Shown piece after piece: positions 15,921 to 24,883 of a stretch of DNA of 32,124 nt. The translations under genes and the position numbers were made by a program. Source of the DNA: Minisyncoccus sp041650175 (GTDB lineage Bacteria > Patescibacteriota > Minisyncoccia > Minisyncoccales > Minisyncoccaceae); NCBI GenBank assembly GCA_041650175.1, contig JBAZLS010000010.1, positions 1 to 32,124 on the forward strand, given 5' to 3'. The notes under the pieces were generated by a model. That model was not told the DNA's origin. It ran no database searches and was given only the letters and a program-made list of their open reading frames with translations. Every line of letters starts with the position of its first letter. Positions within the stretch are counted from its first letter, which is position 1.

Positions 15921-15930
15921 TATTAAATTT

Positions 15931-17265
15931 ATGCAAACTAGAACTAAGCAAGTGAAAAAAAGTTTTAAATCTGGATATAACCAGAATTTTAAAAAAAAGA
16001 ATAGTGTTAGAGGTAATTTCGGCAAAGGTAGTATCAGTTCTGCTGAGAATAAGCCAAAATTTGGAACTGGAAGTAAACCAGTTTATAAATCAAAGTTTGG
16101 CAATCAAGAGGGAAACCGAGGAGGAAGATTTGTCTCAAAAAATAGTAATAAATTTTCTGGCAGTAGAATAGATGTATCAAGATTTATCCAAAAGAGCAGT
16201 ATTGATGATGATAAGGCGGAAGTTTATATTCCAAAAAATAAATTCATTGATTTTAAGGTTGACCAAAGATTAAAGGATAATATTGTTAAAAAAGGATACT
16301 TAGATCCAACTCCAATTCAAGATCAAACTATTCCTTTAATACTTGAAGGAAAGGATGTGGTTGGCATCGCTAACACTGGAACTGGAAAAACAGCAGCTTT
16401 TTTAATCCCTTCAATTAATGATGCTCTTTTAGATCGAAACAGCAAAACGATAATCATTGTTCCTACTCGTGAACTTGCCCAGCAGATTGAAAAGGAATTC
16501 AGAGAATTCACTTTTGGATTGAAAATATTTTCTGTTATCTGTATCGGAGGGACAAGTGTCCGTAATCAATTTTTTGATTTAAAAAGGAGTTATAATTTTA
16601 TTATTGGAACTCCTGGAAGAATAAAGGATATGGTTCAGCGAAAAGCATTGGATATGTCCCAATTCAAAATAGTTATTCTAGATGAGGCTGATAGAATGCT
16701 TGATATGGGTTTTATTGATGATATAAAATTTCTTATTTCCCAAATGCCGTCAAATAAAAAGGCGATGTGTTTTTCTGCAACTTTTCCAAATGAAATAGAA
16801 TCTTTAGTCAAGAAGTTTTTAAAAGATCCAATTAGAATATCTGTTAGAACTGGAGAGTCCTCAAATAATGTTGATCAGGATGTTGTCCGAGTTTCTGATA
16901 AGAATAAAAAATTTGAAATCCTTTGCGATTTGCTTAATAAGCAGGAATTCAGCAAAGTTCTTATTTTTGGAAAAACAAAACATGGAGTTGAGAAACTTTC
17001 TATTTCTCTGAACCAGAAAGGGTTTAAGGCAGAATCAATCCACGGCGATAAAAGCCAGGTGAAAAGGCAGAAGGCATTAAGATTTTTTAGAATGAATCAG
17101 ATAAATATTTTGGTTGCAACTGATGTTGCTGCAAGAGGACTTGATATTGATGATGTCAGCCATGTTATTAATTATGACCTTCCCGCTACTTATGATGATT
17201 ATGTGCATCGCATAGGAAGAACTGGCAGGGCAAACAAAAAAGGAAGCGCAATTACATTCATATAG
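15931..17265 (+). CDS. DEAD-box ATP-dependent RNA helicase with basic N-terminal tail
   Basis: A 444-residue RNA helicase of the RhlE/DeaD kind. Residues 1-95 are a low-complexity basic tail rich in K, R, G, S and N (RGNFGKG, NRGGRF), unlike most bacterial members, where such a tail is C-terminal. The Q motif lies at about 109-130 (FKVDQRLKDN ... PTPIQ). Walker A is ANTGTGKT (147-154), with PTRELAQQ, GTPGRIKD, DEAD at 251-254, FSATFP, VLIFGKTKHGVE, VATDVAARGLDID and HRIGRTGRA (about 427-435). The protein ends nine residues after motif VI and a terminator follows, so nothing has been lost by frameshift. It probably remodels RNA in ribosome assembly or decay. Regulation through the leader hairpin is likely. 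Confidence 0.94.
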   Translation: MQTRTKQVKKSFKSGYNQNFKKKNSVRGNFGKGSISSAENKPKFGTGSKPVYKSKFGNQEGNRGGRFVSKNSNKFSGSRIDVSRFIQKSSIDDDKAEVYIPKNKFIDFKVDQRLKDNIVKKGYLDPTPIQDQTIPLILEGKDVVGIANTGTGKTAAFLIPSINDALLDRNSKTIIIVPTRELAQQIEKEFREFTFGLKIFSVICIGGTSVRNQFFDLKRSYNFIIGTPGRIKDMVQRKALDMSQFKIVILDEADRMLDMGFIDDIKFLISQMPSNKKAMCFSATFPNEIESLVKKFLKDPIRISVRTGESSNNVDQDVVRVSDKNKKFEILCDLLNKQEFSKVLIFGKTKHGVEKLSISLNQKGFKAESIHGDKSQVKRQKALRFFRMNQINILVATDVAARGLDIDDVSHVINYDLPATYDDYVHRIGRTGRANKKGSAITFI

Positions 17266-17270
17266 AATCG

Positions 17271-17298
17271 AAAACCGGTAAAACCGGTTTTTGTTTTT
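17271..17298 (+). terminator. Terminator after the DEAD-box helicase gene
   Basis: Arms AAAACCGGT (17271-17279) and ACCGGTTTT (17283-17291) with a 3-base loop, followed by a T-rich tail. It lies six bases past the stop codon. Confidence 0.92.
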
Positions 17299-17306
17299 AA
17301 AAACCC

Positions 17307-17335
17307 TTGACAATTTTTAAAGGTGGCATTAAAAT
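17307..17335 (+). promoter_or_regulatory. Strong sigma-70-type promoter with no gene directly after it
   Basis: TTGACA (17307-17312), exactly 17 bases, TAAAAT (17330-17335). It is the best consensus match in the window. Predicted start is near 17342. The next protein gene begins 319 bases later, with a terminator in between. Confidence 0.8.
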
Positions 17336-17341
17336 AAGCTT

Positions 17342-17493
17342 AACAATGGATATAGCTCCGTTGTAAAAAAAAATAGGTAGGGGTGCATATGCATTTCTAC
17401 CATAATAGTACTTTTAAATATTCTATATAATATATTTGTTCTTTCTTATATTGGGTACTTATTCATATGAATTCGTACCCCTTTTCTTTTTTT
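17342..17493 (+). ncRNA. Candidate structured small RNA or attenuated leader
   Basis: This gene-free interval has its own promoter (17307-17335) and ends in a terminator. Three hairpins are visible. H1 has arms ACAATGG (17343-17349) and CCGTTGT (17358-17364). H2 pairs GGTAGGGGTGC with GCATTTCTACC (17376-17401), an 11-bp stem using three G-T wobbles, which fold as RNA but would be weaker on the other strand. H3 is the terminator. It lacks the GGAAGGAAGCAG-type core of SRP RNA and any tRNA arm pattern, and I do not recognise it as a known class. It could be a free RNA of about 150 nt or a leader controlling the membrane-protein gene at 17661. Nothing else is seen between 17266 and 17660 apart from the promoters and terminators listed. 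Confidence 0.55.
17453..17493 (+). terminator. Terminator of the candidate small RNA
   Basis: Arms GGGTAC (17453-17458) and GTACCC (17475-17480), with an inner stem ATTC/GAAT, are followed by TTTTCTTTTTTT. A weaker GCCT-AAT-AGGC hairpin with its own T tract at 17497-17517 may act as a backup. Confidence 0.78.
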
Positions 17494-17619
17494 ATGGCCT
17501 AATAGGCTTTTTATTTTTGTTTTATTTTGTCTTCGTTTGATCAATTAAAATTAATAAAATTATTCGTCTAGTGCGAATAGATTTTAATGGATGATGTCGT
17601 ATTCTTATTTTTATTATTA

Positions 17620-17628
17620 TGATATGAT
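17620..17628 (+). promoter_or_regulatory. Possible extended -10 promoter for the four-helix membrane protein gene
   Basis: TGA-TATGAT, 33 bases before the ATG at 17661. There is no convincing -35 box. If used, the gene would be independent of the upstream RNA. Confidence 0.35.
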
Positions 17629-17660
17629 TAATAAAAATAATAATTAATTTAAATAATATT

Positions 17661-18029
17661 ATGACTGGATTTGATTTTTTATTCACTATTTTAGTGAATT
17701 TGATTATTGAGCTTCCATTGCTTTTTATAATAAGCAAATTCATTATGAAATGGGGTTATGAAACTGATCATGTTATTTTTTCAGGAACAATTGGAGCTGC
17801 GATGAGGATTTCTTATATTTATTTTGTTTTGCCGCTTTTTATAGTTGATAGTATTCCTTATTATATTTATGTGCTTCAGGCGATAGGAATTTTAATTGAA
17901 TCTTTAGTATTGTATAATGCACTTAGGGTTGAATTCAATAAGGTCTTGGTTGTTTCTGCTATTATTAATATAGCTTCTTTCTTAGCAGTACCTAGGGTTA
18001 TGTATTTTATAACTAATGGAAAATTTTAA
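17661..18029 (+). CDS. Small four-helix membrane protein, function unknown
   Basis: A 122-residue protein with four hydrophobic helices: about 6-26, 42-62, 66-86 and 93-114. They are joined by very short loops, with charged residues mainly at KWGYETDH and RVEFNK. I do not recognise a family. Size and layout resemble small DUF-type integral membrane proteins. It stands alone: a terminator-bearing candidate RNA lies upstream and a strong terminator lies 16 bases downstream. Control by the upstream leader is possible. Confidence 0.7.
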   Translation: MTGFDFLFTILVNLIIELPLLFIISKFIMKWGYETDHVIFSGTIGAAMRISYIYFVLPLFIVDSIPYYIYVLQAIGILIESLVLYNALRVEFNKVLVVSAIINIASFLAVPRVMYFITNGKF

Positions 18030-18045
18030 TCTTATGGATAGATTT

Positions 18046-18077
18046 CTCCTGATTAATATCAGGAGTTTTATTTTTTT
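18046..18077 (+). terminator. Terminator after the four-helix membrane protein gene
   Basis: Arms CTCCTGAT (18046-18053) and ATCAGGAG (18058-18065) with loop TAAT, then TTTTATTTTTTT. Confidence 0.92.
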
Positions 18078-18096
18078 GGATGTTGTTAAAAATACT

Positions 18097-18125
18097 TTGT
18101 ATTAAAGTTAAAAGTTTTATATAAT
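18097..18125 (+). promoter_or_regulatory. Sigma-70-type promoter for the alpha-2-macroglobulin gene
   Basis: TTGTAT (18097-18102), 17 bases, TATAAT (18120-18125). Predicted start is near 18132, 23 nt before the ATG at 18155. Confidence 0.68.
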
Positions 18126-18154
18126 AGATGAAAGAATAACTTAAGAATTGAAAT

Positions 18155-21100
18155 ATGGAAGAGAACCCAAAAAAAGATAATATTGACAATTTAAATCGTA
18201 TTGATGAAAAGGATAATGTTTTTCAGGATATCGATCCTAAAAAACAAATCCTTGATAGCGATTCACTGAAGGATTATTTTGGCATCCAAGAAGGTTCTAA
18301 ATCTTCTGATCTGCGAGTAAGATTTTCTTTTTATTTTTCTCAGATAAAAGAAAAATTAAACCAGAGTATGTTTTGGCAGGAACTGGTTTATTTTTGGACT
18401 CCTAAAAAAATAGCTATTCTTTTTGGCACTATTTTAGGAGTTTTTTTATTTTTATATATTTTTTCTTATGTTGATATCAAGAAAAATGATGCTGTTGCTA
18501 GATATAGATTAGTTTCTGAAAAAATATCACAATCTGCTACTATTAAGATTTCTATACCTTCAGGAATTGATATAAATGATGCGAAGAATAAAATAACTTT
18601 TAATCCTAAGTTAAGCGGAGATTGGACCGCTGGACAATCTAGCATTTTTTCTTTTGCTTTTGCCGCTGATGATTCTTCTAGTCAGACTTTATATTTTAAG
18701 CCAAATGATAAACTATCATTGAATCATTATTATGATGTTTTTCTCAGCTTAGGAAATAATATGGAAATCAAAGCAGATTTTTTAGCAGTAGAAGATCCAA
18801 AAGTCGTAAATGTTTTTCCTGATAATAAATCTGAAGCTCCTGAAAATTCAGAAATAACAATTGTTTTTAATAGACCAATGATTGAATCTTCGGACATTGG
18901 AAAAGTTATAGAGGATGCCCCTGTTGAAATTCTTCCGAAAATAAATGGCAATTTCAAATGGATAAGCAAATCAGCACTTCAATTTGATTTGTCTGAACCC
19001 CTTATGCCTTCTTCTAATTATGAAGTCAAGGTTAAGGATGGATTTGTTTCTTTGGATGGATTAAACGTTGCGGAGAGCAGTTTTAAATTTGAAACAAGAA
19101 ATCTCAGATATTTAAATAATTTTTCTGAAGAAAAGAAAATTGTTATTTATAATGAACCAATAAGGATTTATTTTAATCAGCCTGTTGATTTAAAAAAAAT
19201 GATTGGAGAGATAAGACTTTATAATTCTGAGAATAAGGAAATTCCTTTTTTTGCACGCTATGCCAGTAAAAGTAAAAATAATGATTCTTCTAATTCTGAA
19301 AATGTACTTGGAGTAGAGTCTTTGGGTGATTTTGTTTCTTCAACAATCAATTCTTTGGATATAATAAATAGTTCAATTAATACTGTTTCTTTGGGAGAAT
19401 TCATTGATAGCGGAAATTCAGAAGAAGATAAAAATATTATAGAAATTTTTAATAAGCCTAATTCTTTTGACCGTTCATATTTGTGGGATCTTCAAAGCAA
19501 TTATTCTCTAGAGATTAATAAAGCATATCCATTACAAGGAGATATAAGCTTTGATGCCAAGAAAAAAATAGTAATTCAGTCCAGTGGAATCGTCAAGGAT
19601 TGGAGAAGTGTTTCTGATAATACTAGCGAGGTTGATGTCAACTTTTTCGACCCATCAGGAAAATTATCAGTAAATTTTTATGAAGATATCGATGTTTCAA
19701 AAACGGTGATTACTTCTTCTGTTCCTGTGAGCCATATGGAATATGGTCAAAAATGCAGTGATGATAATCTAAACATATATGATGTTAATTGCCAAAAGAT
19801 TCCTAACAGAAAAATTATTTTAATTTCTTTTTCTCAAGGAAAATCTAATATTGGTGGGGAAATAAATGTTACTTTAAAAGATATTTATAACAGCAGCGGC
19901 CAGAAAATAAATACAAATGAGGTGAGTCAGACTTTAAAAGCATATAAAACATTGGATGTGAGTTTGGGAAAAAATCCTTATATTAGCAATTTGTCTTCTT
20001 TGGTCTTATGTTCAAATAATCCTTTGCTTATACCTGATAAAAAAGATTTCAAGGATCTGATAAAAACTAATTTTGATTACGAAGTTTTTTCTTGGGATGC
20101 GTCTTGGAAGCAAAAAATTGATGCAAAGGGAAGCGAGGCAATGTATTGTCCAGAAGGGGCTTATGTTACGAATATAAATGTCGGATTTATACCTGAAAAA
20201 AATTATAAATTTGATTTTATTATCAGTGATGTTTTCGGGCAAAAAATTTCGATATCTAAAGATGTTGTTACTTCTAAAATGGAAGGCGAATATATCTCTA
20301 TTTTTCCAATGCAGCAATTATATGCGGTAACTTCTCCAGACAAGACTTCTATTTCTTTTGGAACTCAAAATATAAATTCTGTCAATCTGGAAATATGCAA
20401 GAAAACTGATGCTTATAGTTTTTATGGCGATTATAATGGCAGAAATAAGAATAACGATACTGTTTATGGAGAGAAAAATGATATTAACTGTAAGGAAATC
20501 AAAAGCAAGAAAATATCTTTATCAGAAAGATATTGGATAAATAATTATTTTACTGTCAATATCGGTGAATATTTCAACCAGCCAATTGGAAACTATGTAA
20601 TAAAAATATCTAATAGTAAATATAATCAGGGGAAAGCGATATTTTCTTTTTTAACTATTACTAATTTAGCAATAGCTGAAAAGAGAATGGATTTAAAAGA
20701 TGATAACGTTAATGAGAGCCAAGATTTTTTTAAAGATTTAAAAAATATTTACTGGGTTACAAATATCAAAACTCAGGATCCGATTGAAGGGGCAAAGATA
20801 AAATTATATAGTTCTGGAAAGATAGTTGAAGGAGTTACTGCATCAGATGGATTAGCTTTAATAAGTCCAGTTGGAAATCTTGAAGTGGTAGTAGTTGAAA
20901 ATGGAGATGATAGCGCTATTGTCGGAAGCGGTAGCGAGAGTCTGAATAATGCTAATAGAGCTTTTTCGATAAAAAAATCTTATTTATACACAGATAAGTC
21001 AAATTATCAGTCTGGTGAAACTGTAAATATCAAAGGAATACTTAGAACTGGTTATGATGGCGATTATCAGATGTCAGACAAAAAAGCAAATGTATACATT

Positions 21101-24100
21101 AACAGTCCTAAAGGAAATAAAATTTCAGAGGTTGAAATCGATCTTGATAATTTCGGTTCTTTTAATACATCAATTGTTTTAGATAAAGATTCTGCTCTTG
21201 GTTCTTATTCTGTGTGTGTTACTGATTATAATTGCGGATATTTTAATGTGCTTGAGGGAATTCAAGCTACTTTTGATACTAAGGTTACGACTAATAAAGA
21301 TGAATATGTTTCCAAGGATGTAGTTTCTTTAGATATTAATGCTAATTATTATTTTGGCATTCCTGTTGAAAATGGAATAGTGGAATATACTGCGTCGGCT
21401 AAAAATTACTATTTTGATAAGTATCAGGAAGGAAATTATAATTTTAATATGATTGAGGATGATAATAGCAATAAGTTTCTTTTTAAGGGAAGTACAACGC
21501 TTGATATTAATGGAAAAACTAATATTAAAAAACAAATTGATCTAGATGCCCTTTTTAAGGACGAAAAACAAAGCAAGATTATTACTTTTGACATTTTAAT
21601 TAAAAATTCTTTTGGACAGAGCGTCAGCGTTCAAAAGTCAGTTATTTTCCATTCTGGAGAAACTTATCTTGGAATCCAATTGGGTTCGTATTTCATTTCG
21701 AAAAATGAAAATATCAAGATGAATATAATGTCAACTGATATTAACGGCGGAGTCAAAACAACAAAGAATATAAGTGTATTATTTTATAAAATCGATTGGG
21801 TACGTTCTGGAAATAATTGGGAAAAAAAGGCAACATTAACTAATAAGCAATTAGCTGCTACTAATACAAGCGGATTTTTCAGTTCTAGCTCCCAAAAAAT
21901 AGATAAAGAAGGTGAATATGAAGTTGAATTATCAACAACTGACAGCAAGGGGAATAAGGTGAATACAAAAATAACATTGTATGTTTATGGTAATGATGGA
22001 CAAGTCGGAGTACAAATAAAAGATGAAGATATTTTAAAATTGAAAACGAATAAAGATAAGCTTAGAAACGGCGATACCGGCGAATTAATAATAGAGGCTC
22101 CTTATCCAAAGGCAAAAGCGTTGATTACTTTAGAGCGAGGTAAAATTTTTGAATATAAGGTTGTTGATATTAATGGCGGATTTTATAGTTATAAGTTTAA
22201 AGCTAATAGTAACTATGCTCCTAATGTTTATGTGTCTGTATTGTTACAATCTCCTGATCCGACGGTAAAATTTGCCATGAAAAGTTTTAATATTGATAGC
22301 GGCGACAATAAACTAATAGTAAAATTAACTCCCGATAAAGTGAATTATGCGCCTGGGGAGAAAGTAAGACTAAGGGTTTTTACCGCTGCAAGTGAGTCTA
22401 ATGGAGTTCCGGCTGAAGTTTCTTTATCCGTAGTCGGTTCAAATATTGCAAATATAAATAATTCAAAGAGAGATCCTTATGTATTTTTTTATGATGGTTT
22501 CCCTTTAACAGTTTCAACATCTTCAAATATTAAGAATATAATAAGCAGTGAAAATAAAGGCAATGAAAATCTCAAAGAAGAAGTAAGTAATAATAATGTC
22601 CCATTATTAGAAAATAATTTTAATAATGTTGCATATTGGAAAGGCAATATTCTAACAGGAACTAATGGTTTTTCAGATGTTGTTTTTCAGTTACCGGATA
22701 CTTTAGCTTATTGGCAGGCAGAAGCTATCGGGGTGACAGCAGGCTCGAAAATCGGGATTTCATATCTTAATTTTAATACGGAAAAAGAAGTAACGATTAT
22801 GCCTTTTAAACCAAAGTTTATTATTTCGGGAGATTCATTTTATGTCGGTGTGAAAATATTCAACCAATCCTATTATAAAAAGAGTTTAAAAGTGTCTTTC
22901 AATAGTGATTCTTTGATTTTTTCTGGAAAAGAAAAAGAAGTTGTTTTGAATATAGAAAAAGGAGATTCTCAATCGGTTTATTTTTCAGTCAGTGCTCCTA
23001 AAAATTTCTTAGGAGAATTCCATAATTTCAGCATAAGTGTTATTGGCGATAAGGTTGATGATGTAATCAATCAACAGATAATGGTCAGGCCTAATACTAC
23101 TTATAAATTAGCAACGAATTCAAATTATTCGACGGAAAATAAGATAAATGATGTTATTTATGTTCCGAATGATGCTTCGTGCGAAACAGGAGATTTTTCT
23201 TTGCGAGGAGGAACAAATTTATCAGTATTCTTATCTGATAGTTTGAATTATCTGATAAAATATCCTTATAGCGGATCAGAACAGCTTGCGAGTAGTTTGA
23301 AAGGAATGTCTATTGTAAAAAGAAATTTGGATATTTCTGATCCATATAATAAATTCAATTTGAGCAAGATTTCTTATGAAGGGAAAGAATATGCTTTTGA
23401 TGACTTAATTGATAATGGTCTTATCAAGATTTATAAAAATCAGAATAATGACGGAGGATTCAGTTTTTTTGGAGAAGCTGATTCTAATTATTATACTTCT
23501 TTAAAAGTTTTGGATATGCTTATTGAAATGGAAAAGATTGGAAAAATAAAAGCTGATAATAACAGATTAACTAAAGCAATTAATTATATTTATCCTATTT
23601 TTGATAGTGAAAACAAAGATAATGATAGGATAATAGCAGCGGCTTTCAGCTTAGTTTTTAGCGATAAATATAAGGATGATAAGAAAATAAAAAATGCAAT
23701 CGAAGATATAATCAAAAATAATGAATCACTTAGCAAGATCAGCAATCAATCTCTGGCGCAGTTGAGTATTATTATTAATAGAGGCGGATATAGCTGGGGC
23801 GCAGATGGAAAATTAAATAAGCTTCTTGATGATAGAACAGATGCTGATGCAAGAGGCGTATTCATTAAACCAAATGAAAATAATTTCGGAGATAATTATG
23901 AAAATAGTATTATTGATACCGCTTTATATTTAAGGTCTATTGCAGTCGGAAAGAGAGATACTAAAAATAATGAAAAGATAATCAATTGGATTATTAATTC
24001 GAGATTTAAAGATGGTTCATGGGGGTCAACACAAAATACGGTTAATGCTATTGAATCATTAGTCGAATTCTTGAATTGGAAAAAAGAAGCTAATGCAGAA

Positions 24101-24769
24101 TATTCTTTAATAGTAAATGTAAATGGAAATGGATTTGATAAATATAGTTTTAATCCCTTAAAAATTTTTGACCAAATATATAAAACAGTAAATATAACAG
24201 AACTTCAGACTGGAAAAATAAATACAGTCGAATTTGATAAGACAAGCCATAGAAGTCTGTTTAAAGATGCTTTTTATTATAATATTTATTTGAAATGTTA
24301 TTCATCTTCTAGTGCTGAGCCAGAAGATGAGGGATTTACAATTGACCGATCTTTTTATTCTTTGAATGATAGCAAAGGGGAAAAAGAAATATTAACTGCA
24401 CAAACTGGCGATGTATTAAGATCTCATTTGAAAATAATAGTCCCTGAGGAAAGAAAATTTGTCTTTATAGAAGATTTTATTCCTGCTGGATTTGAGATAT
24501 TGGATATGGATTTGATTACCGATCAAAAATCATTGAGGTCAATTGAAAAAGAAGTCAAGAATGATTATCTATATCCAGATTATAAAGAGGTAAAGGACGA
24601 TAGGGCGATGGTATATAAAGATTATCTTGCCCCTGGTGTTTATGAGTTCGATTATTATGTTCGAGCTACAACTAGAGGTAATTTCTTGCAATTACCTAGT
24701 CTTATCTATGAAAGAAATAATCCAGAGGTTTTTGGACAGACATCTTCATCTTATTTTGAAGTCAAATAG
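18155..24769 (+). CDS. Membrane-anchored bacterial alpha-2-macroglobulin, thioester Cys absent
   Basis: A 2204-residue protein. A charged cytoplasmic stretch (1-84) precedes a single membrane helix (85-106), so the rest faces outward; the lipoprotein signal of E. coli YfaS-type proteins is absent. Many macroglobulin-type Ig domains follow. An MG2-like unit lies at about 940-1040 (YLYTDKSNYQSGETVNIKG), a bait/central section at about 1390-1500 (YAPGEKVRLRVFT), and the A2M signature region at about 1494-1530 (VFQLPDTLAYWQAEAIGVT). The thioester domain is at about 1690-2000 (DGGFSFF, GGYSW, DGSWGSTQNT). A C-terminal domain is at about 2105 (EDFIPAGFEILD). At the thioester site, where family members read YPYGCTEQ, this one reads YPYSGSEQ (1703-1710), so Gly1707 replaces Cys. 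It could still trap proteases by conformational collapse. No PBP1C gene accompanies it. Confidence 0.9.
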   Translation: MEENPKKDNIDNLNRIDEKDNVFQDIDPKKQILDSDSLKDYFGIQEGSKSSDLRVRFSFYFSQIKEKLNQSMFWQELVYFWTPKKIAILFGTILGVFLFLYIFSYVDIKKNDAVARYRLVSEKISQSATIKISIPSGIDINDAKNKITFNPKLSGDWTAGQSSIFSFAFAADDSSSQTLYFKPNDKLSLNHYYDVFLSLGNNMEIKADFLAVEDPKVVNVFPDNKSEAPENSEITIVFNRPMIESSDIGKVIEDAPVEILPKINGNFKWISKSALQFDLSEPLMPSSNYEVKVKDGFVSLDGLNVAESSFKFETRNLRYLNNFSEEKKIVIYNEPIRIYFNQPVDLKKMIGEIRLYNSENKEIPFFARYASKSKNNDSSNSENVLGVESLGDFVSSTINSLDIINSSINTVSLGEFIDSGNSEEDKNIIEIFNKPNSFDRSYLWDLQSNYSLEINKAYPLQGDISFDAKKKIVIQSSGIVKDWRSVSDNTSEVDVNFFDPSGKLSVNFYEDIDVSKTVITSSVPVSHMEYGQKCSDDNLNIYDVNCQKIPNRKIILISFSQGKSNIGGEINVTLKDIYNSSGQKINTNEVSQTLKAYKTLDVSLGKNPYISNLSSLVLCSNNPLLIPDKKDFKDLIKTNFDYEVFSWDASWKQKIDAKGSEAMYCPEGAYVTNINVGFIPEKNYKFDFIISDVFGQKISISKDVVTSKMEGEYISIFPMQQLYAVTSPDKTSISFGTQNINSVNLEICKKTDAYSFYGDYNGRNKNNDTVYGEKNDINCKEIKSKKISLSERYWINNYFTVNIGEYFNQPIGNYVIKISNSKYNQGKAIFSFLTITNLAIAEKRMDLKDDNVNESQDFFKDLKNIYWVTNIKTQDPIEGAKIKLYSSGKIVEGVTASDGLALISPVGNLEVVVVENGDDSAIVGSGSESLNNANRAFSIKKSYLYTDKSNYQSGETVNIKGILRTGYDGDYQMSDKKANVYINSPKGNKISEVEIDLDNFGSFNTSIVLDKDSALGSYSVCVTDYNCGYFNVLEGIQATFDTKVTTNKDEYVSKDVVSLDINANYYFGIPVENGIVEYTASAKNYYFDKYQEGNYNFNMIEDDNSNKFLFKGSTTLDINGKTNIKKQIDLDALFKDEKQSKIITFDILIKNSFGQSVSVQKSVIFHSGETYLGIQLGSYFISKNENIKMNIMSTDINGGVKTTKNISVLFYKIDWVRSGNNWEKKATLTNKQLAATNTSGFFSSSSQKIDKEGEYEVELSTTDSKGNKVNTKITLYVYGNDGQVGVQIKDEDILKLKTNKDKLRNGDTGELIIEAPYPKAKALITLERGKIFEYKVVDINGGFYSYKFKANSNYAPNVYVSVLLQSPDPTVKFAMKSFNIDSGDNKLIVKLTPDKVNYAPGEKVRLRVFTAASESNGVPAEVSLSVVGSNIANINNSKRDPYVFFYDGFPLTVSTSSNIKNIISSENKGNENLKEEVSNNNVPLLENNFNNVAYWKGNILTGTNGFSDVVFQLPDTLAYWQAEAIGVTAGSKIGISYLNFNTEKEVTIMPFKPKFIISGDSFYVGVKIFNQSYYKKSLKVSFNSDSLIFSGKEKEVVLNIEKGDSQSVYFSVSAPKNFLGEFHNFSISVIGDKVDDVINQQIMVRPNTTYKLATNSNYSTENKINDVIYVPNDASCETGDFSLRGGTNLSVFLSDSLNYLIKYPYSGSEQLASSLKGMSIVKRNLDISDPYNKFNLSKISYEGKEYAFDDLIDNGLIKIYKNQNNDGGFSFFGEADSNYYTSLKVLDMLIEMEKIGKIKADNNRLTKAINYIYPIFDSENKDNDRIIAAAFSLVFSDKYKDDKKIKNAIEDIIKNNESLSKISNQSLAQLSIIINRGGYSWGADGKLNKLLDDRTDADARGVFIKPNENNFGDNYENSIIDTALYLRSIAVGKRDTKNNEKIINWIINSRFKDGSWGSTQNTVNAIESLVEFLNWKKEANAEYSLIVNVNGNGFDKYSFNPLKIFDQIYKTVNITELQTGKINTVEFDKTSHRSLFKDAFYYNIYLKCYSSSSAEPEDEGFTIDRSFYSLNDSKGEKEILTAQTGDVLRSHLKIIVPEERKFVFIEDFIPAGFEILDMDLITDQKSLRSIEKEVKNDYLYPDYKEVKDDRAMVYKDYLAPGVYEFDYYVRATTRGNFLQLPSLIYERNNPEVFGQTSSSYFEVK

Positions 24770-24797
24770 AGGGGATGGGTTCTTGAAAATAAAAATA

Positions 24798-24830
24798 CAA
24801 GAAAAAGAGGCTGTAAGCCTCTTTTTCTTG
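24798..24830 (+). terminator. Terminator after the alpha-2-macroglobulin gene
   Basis: Perfect 15-bp arms CAAGAAAAAGAGGCT (24798-24812) and AGCCTCTTTTTCTTG (24816-24830) with loop GTA. The T run lies within the second arm, so the hairpin could act on either strand. Confidence 0.88.
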
Positions 24831-24856
24831 GAAAATTATGTTTTTATTTTCTTTTA

Positions 24857-24865
24857 TGTTAAAAT
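24857..24865 (+). promoter_or_regulatory. Possible extended -10 promoter for the next two genes
   Basis: TGT-TAAAAT, 18 bases before the ATG at 24884, which would give a leader of about 12 nt. No clear -35 box is visible. Confidence 0.4.
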
Positions 24866-24883
24866 TAATTATTATATATACAT

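Noticed and set aside
15851..15957. 33-codon upstream frame overlapping the DEAD-box start
   Set aside because: Its ATG lies before the predicted transcript start near 15856, so it would not be in the message.
17263..17298. DEAD-box gene truncated by a nonsense change
   Set aside because: A terminator lies six bases after the stop, so the gene end appears natural.
17382..17387. Minus-strand TGCACC, a possible fourth ECF site
   Set aside because: No CGTA lies 16-18 bases downstream, and the bases belong to the 17376-17401 hairpin.
17346..17430. Two tiny frames (6 and 13 codons) inside the candidate RNA
   Set aside because: Short frames are expected by chance; neither has clear coding character, and the hairpins overlap them. 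A leader peptide cannot be excluded.
17522..17743. 73-codon minus-strand frame
   Set aside because: It is low-complexity Ile/Lys/Arg-rich sequence overlapping the real membrane-protein gene and arising from AT-rich DNA.
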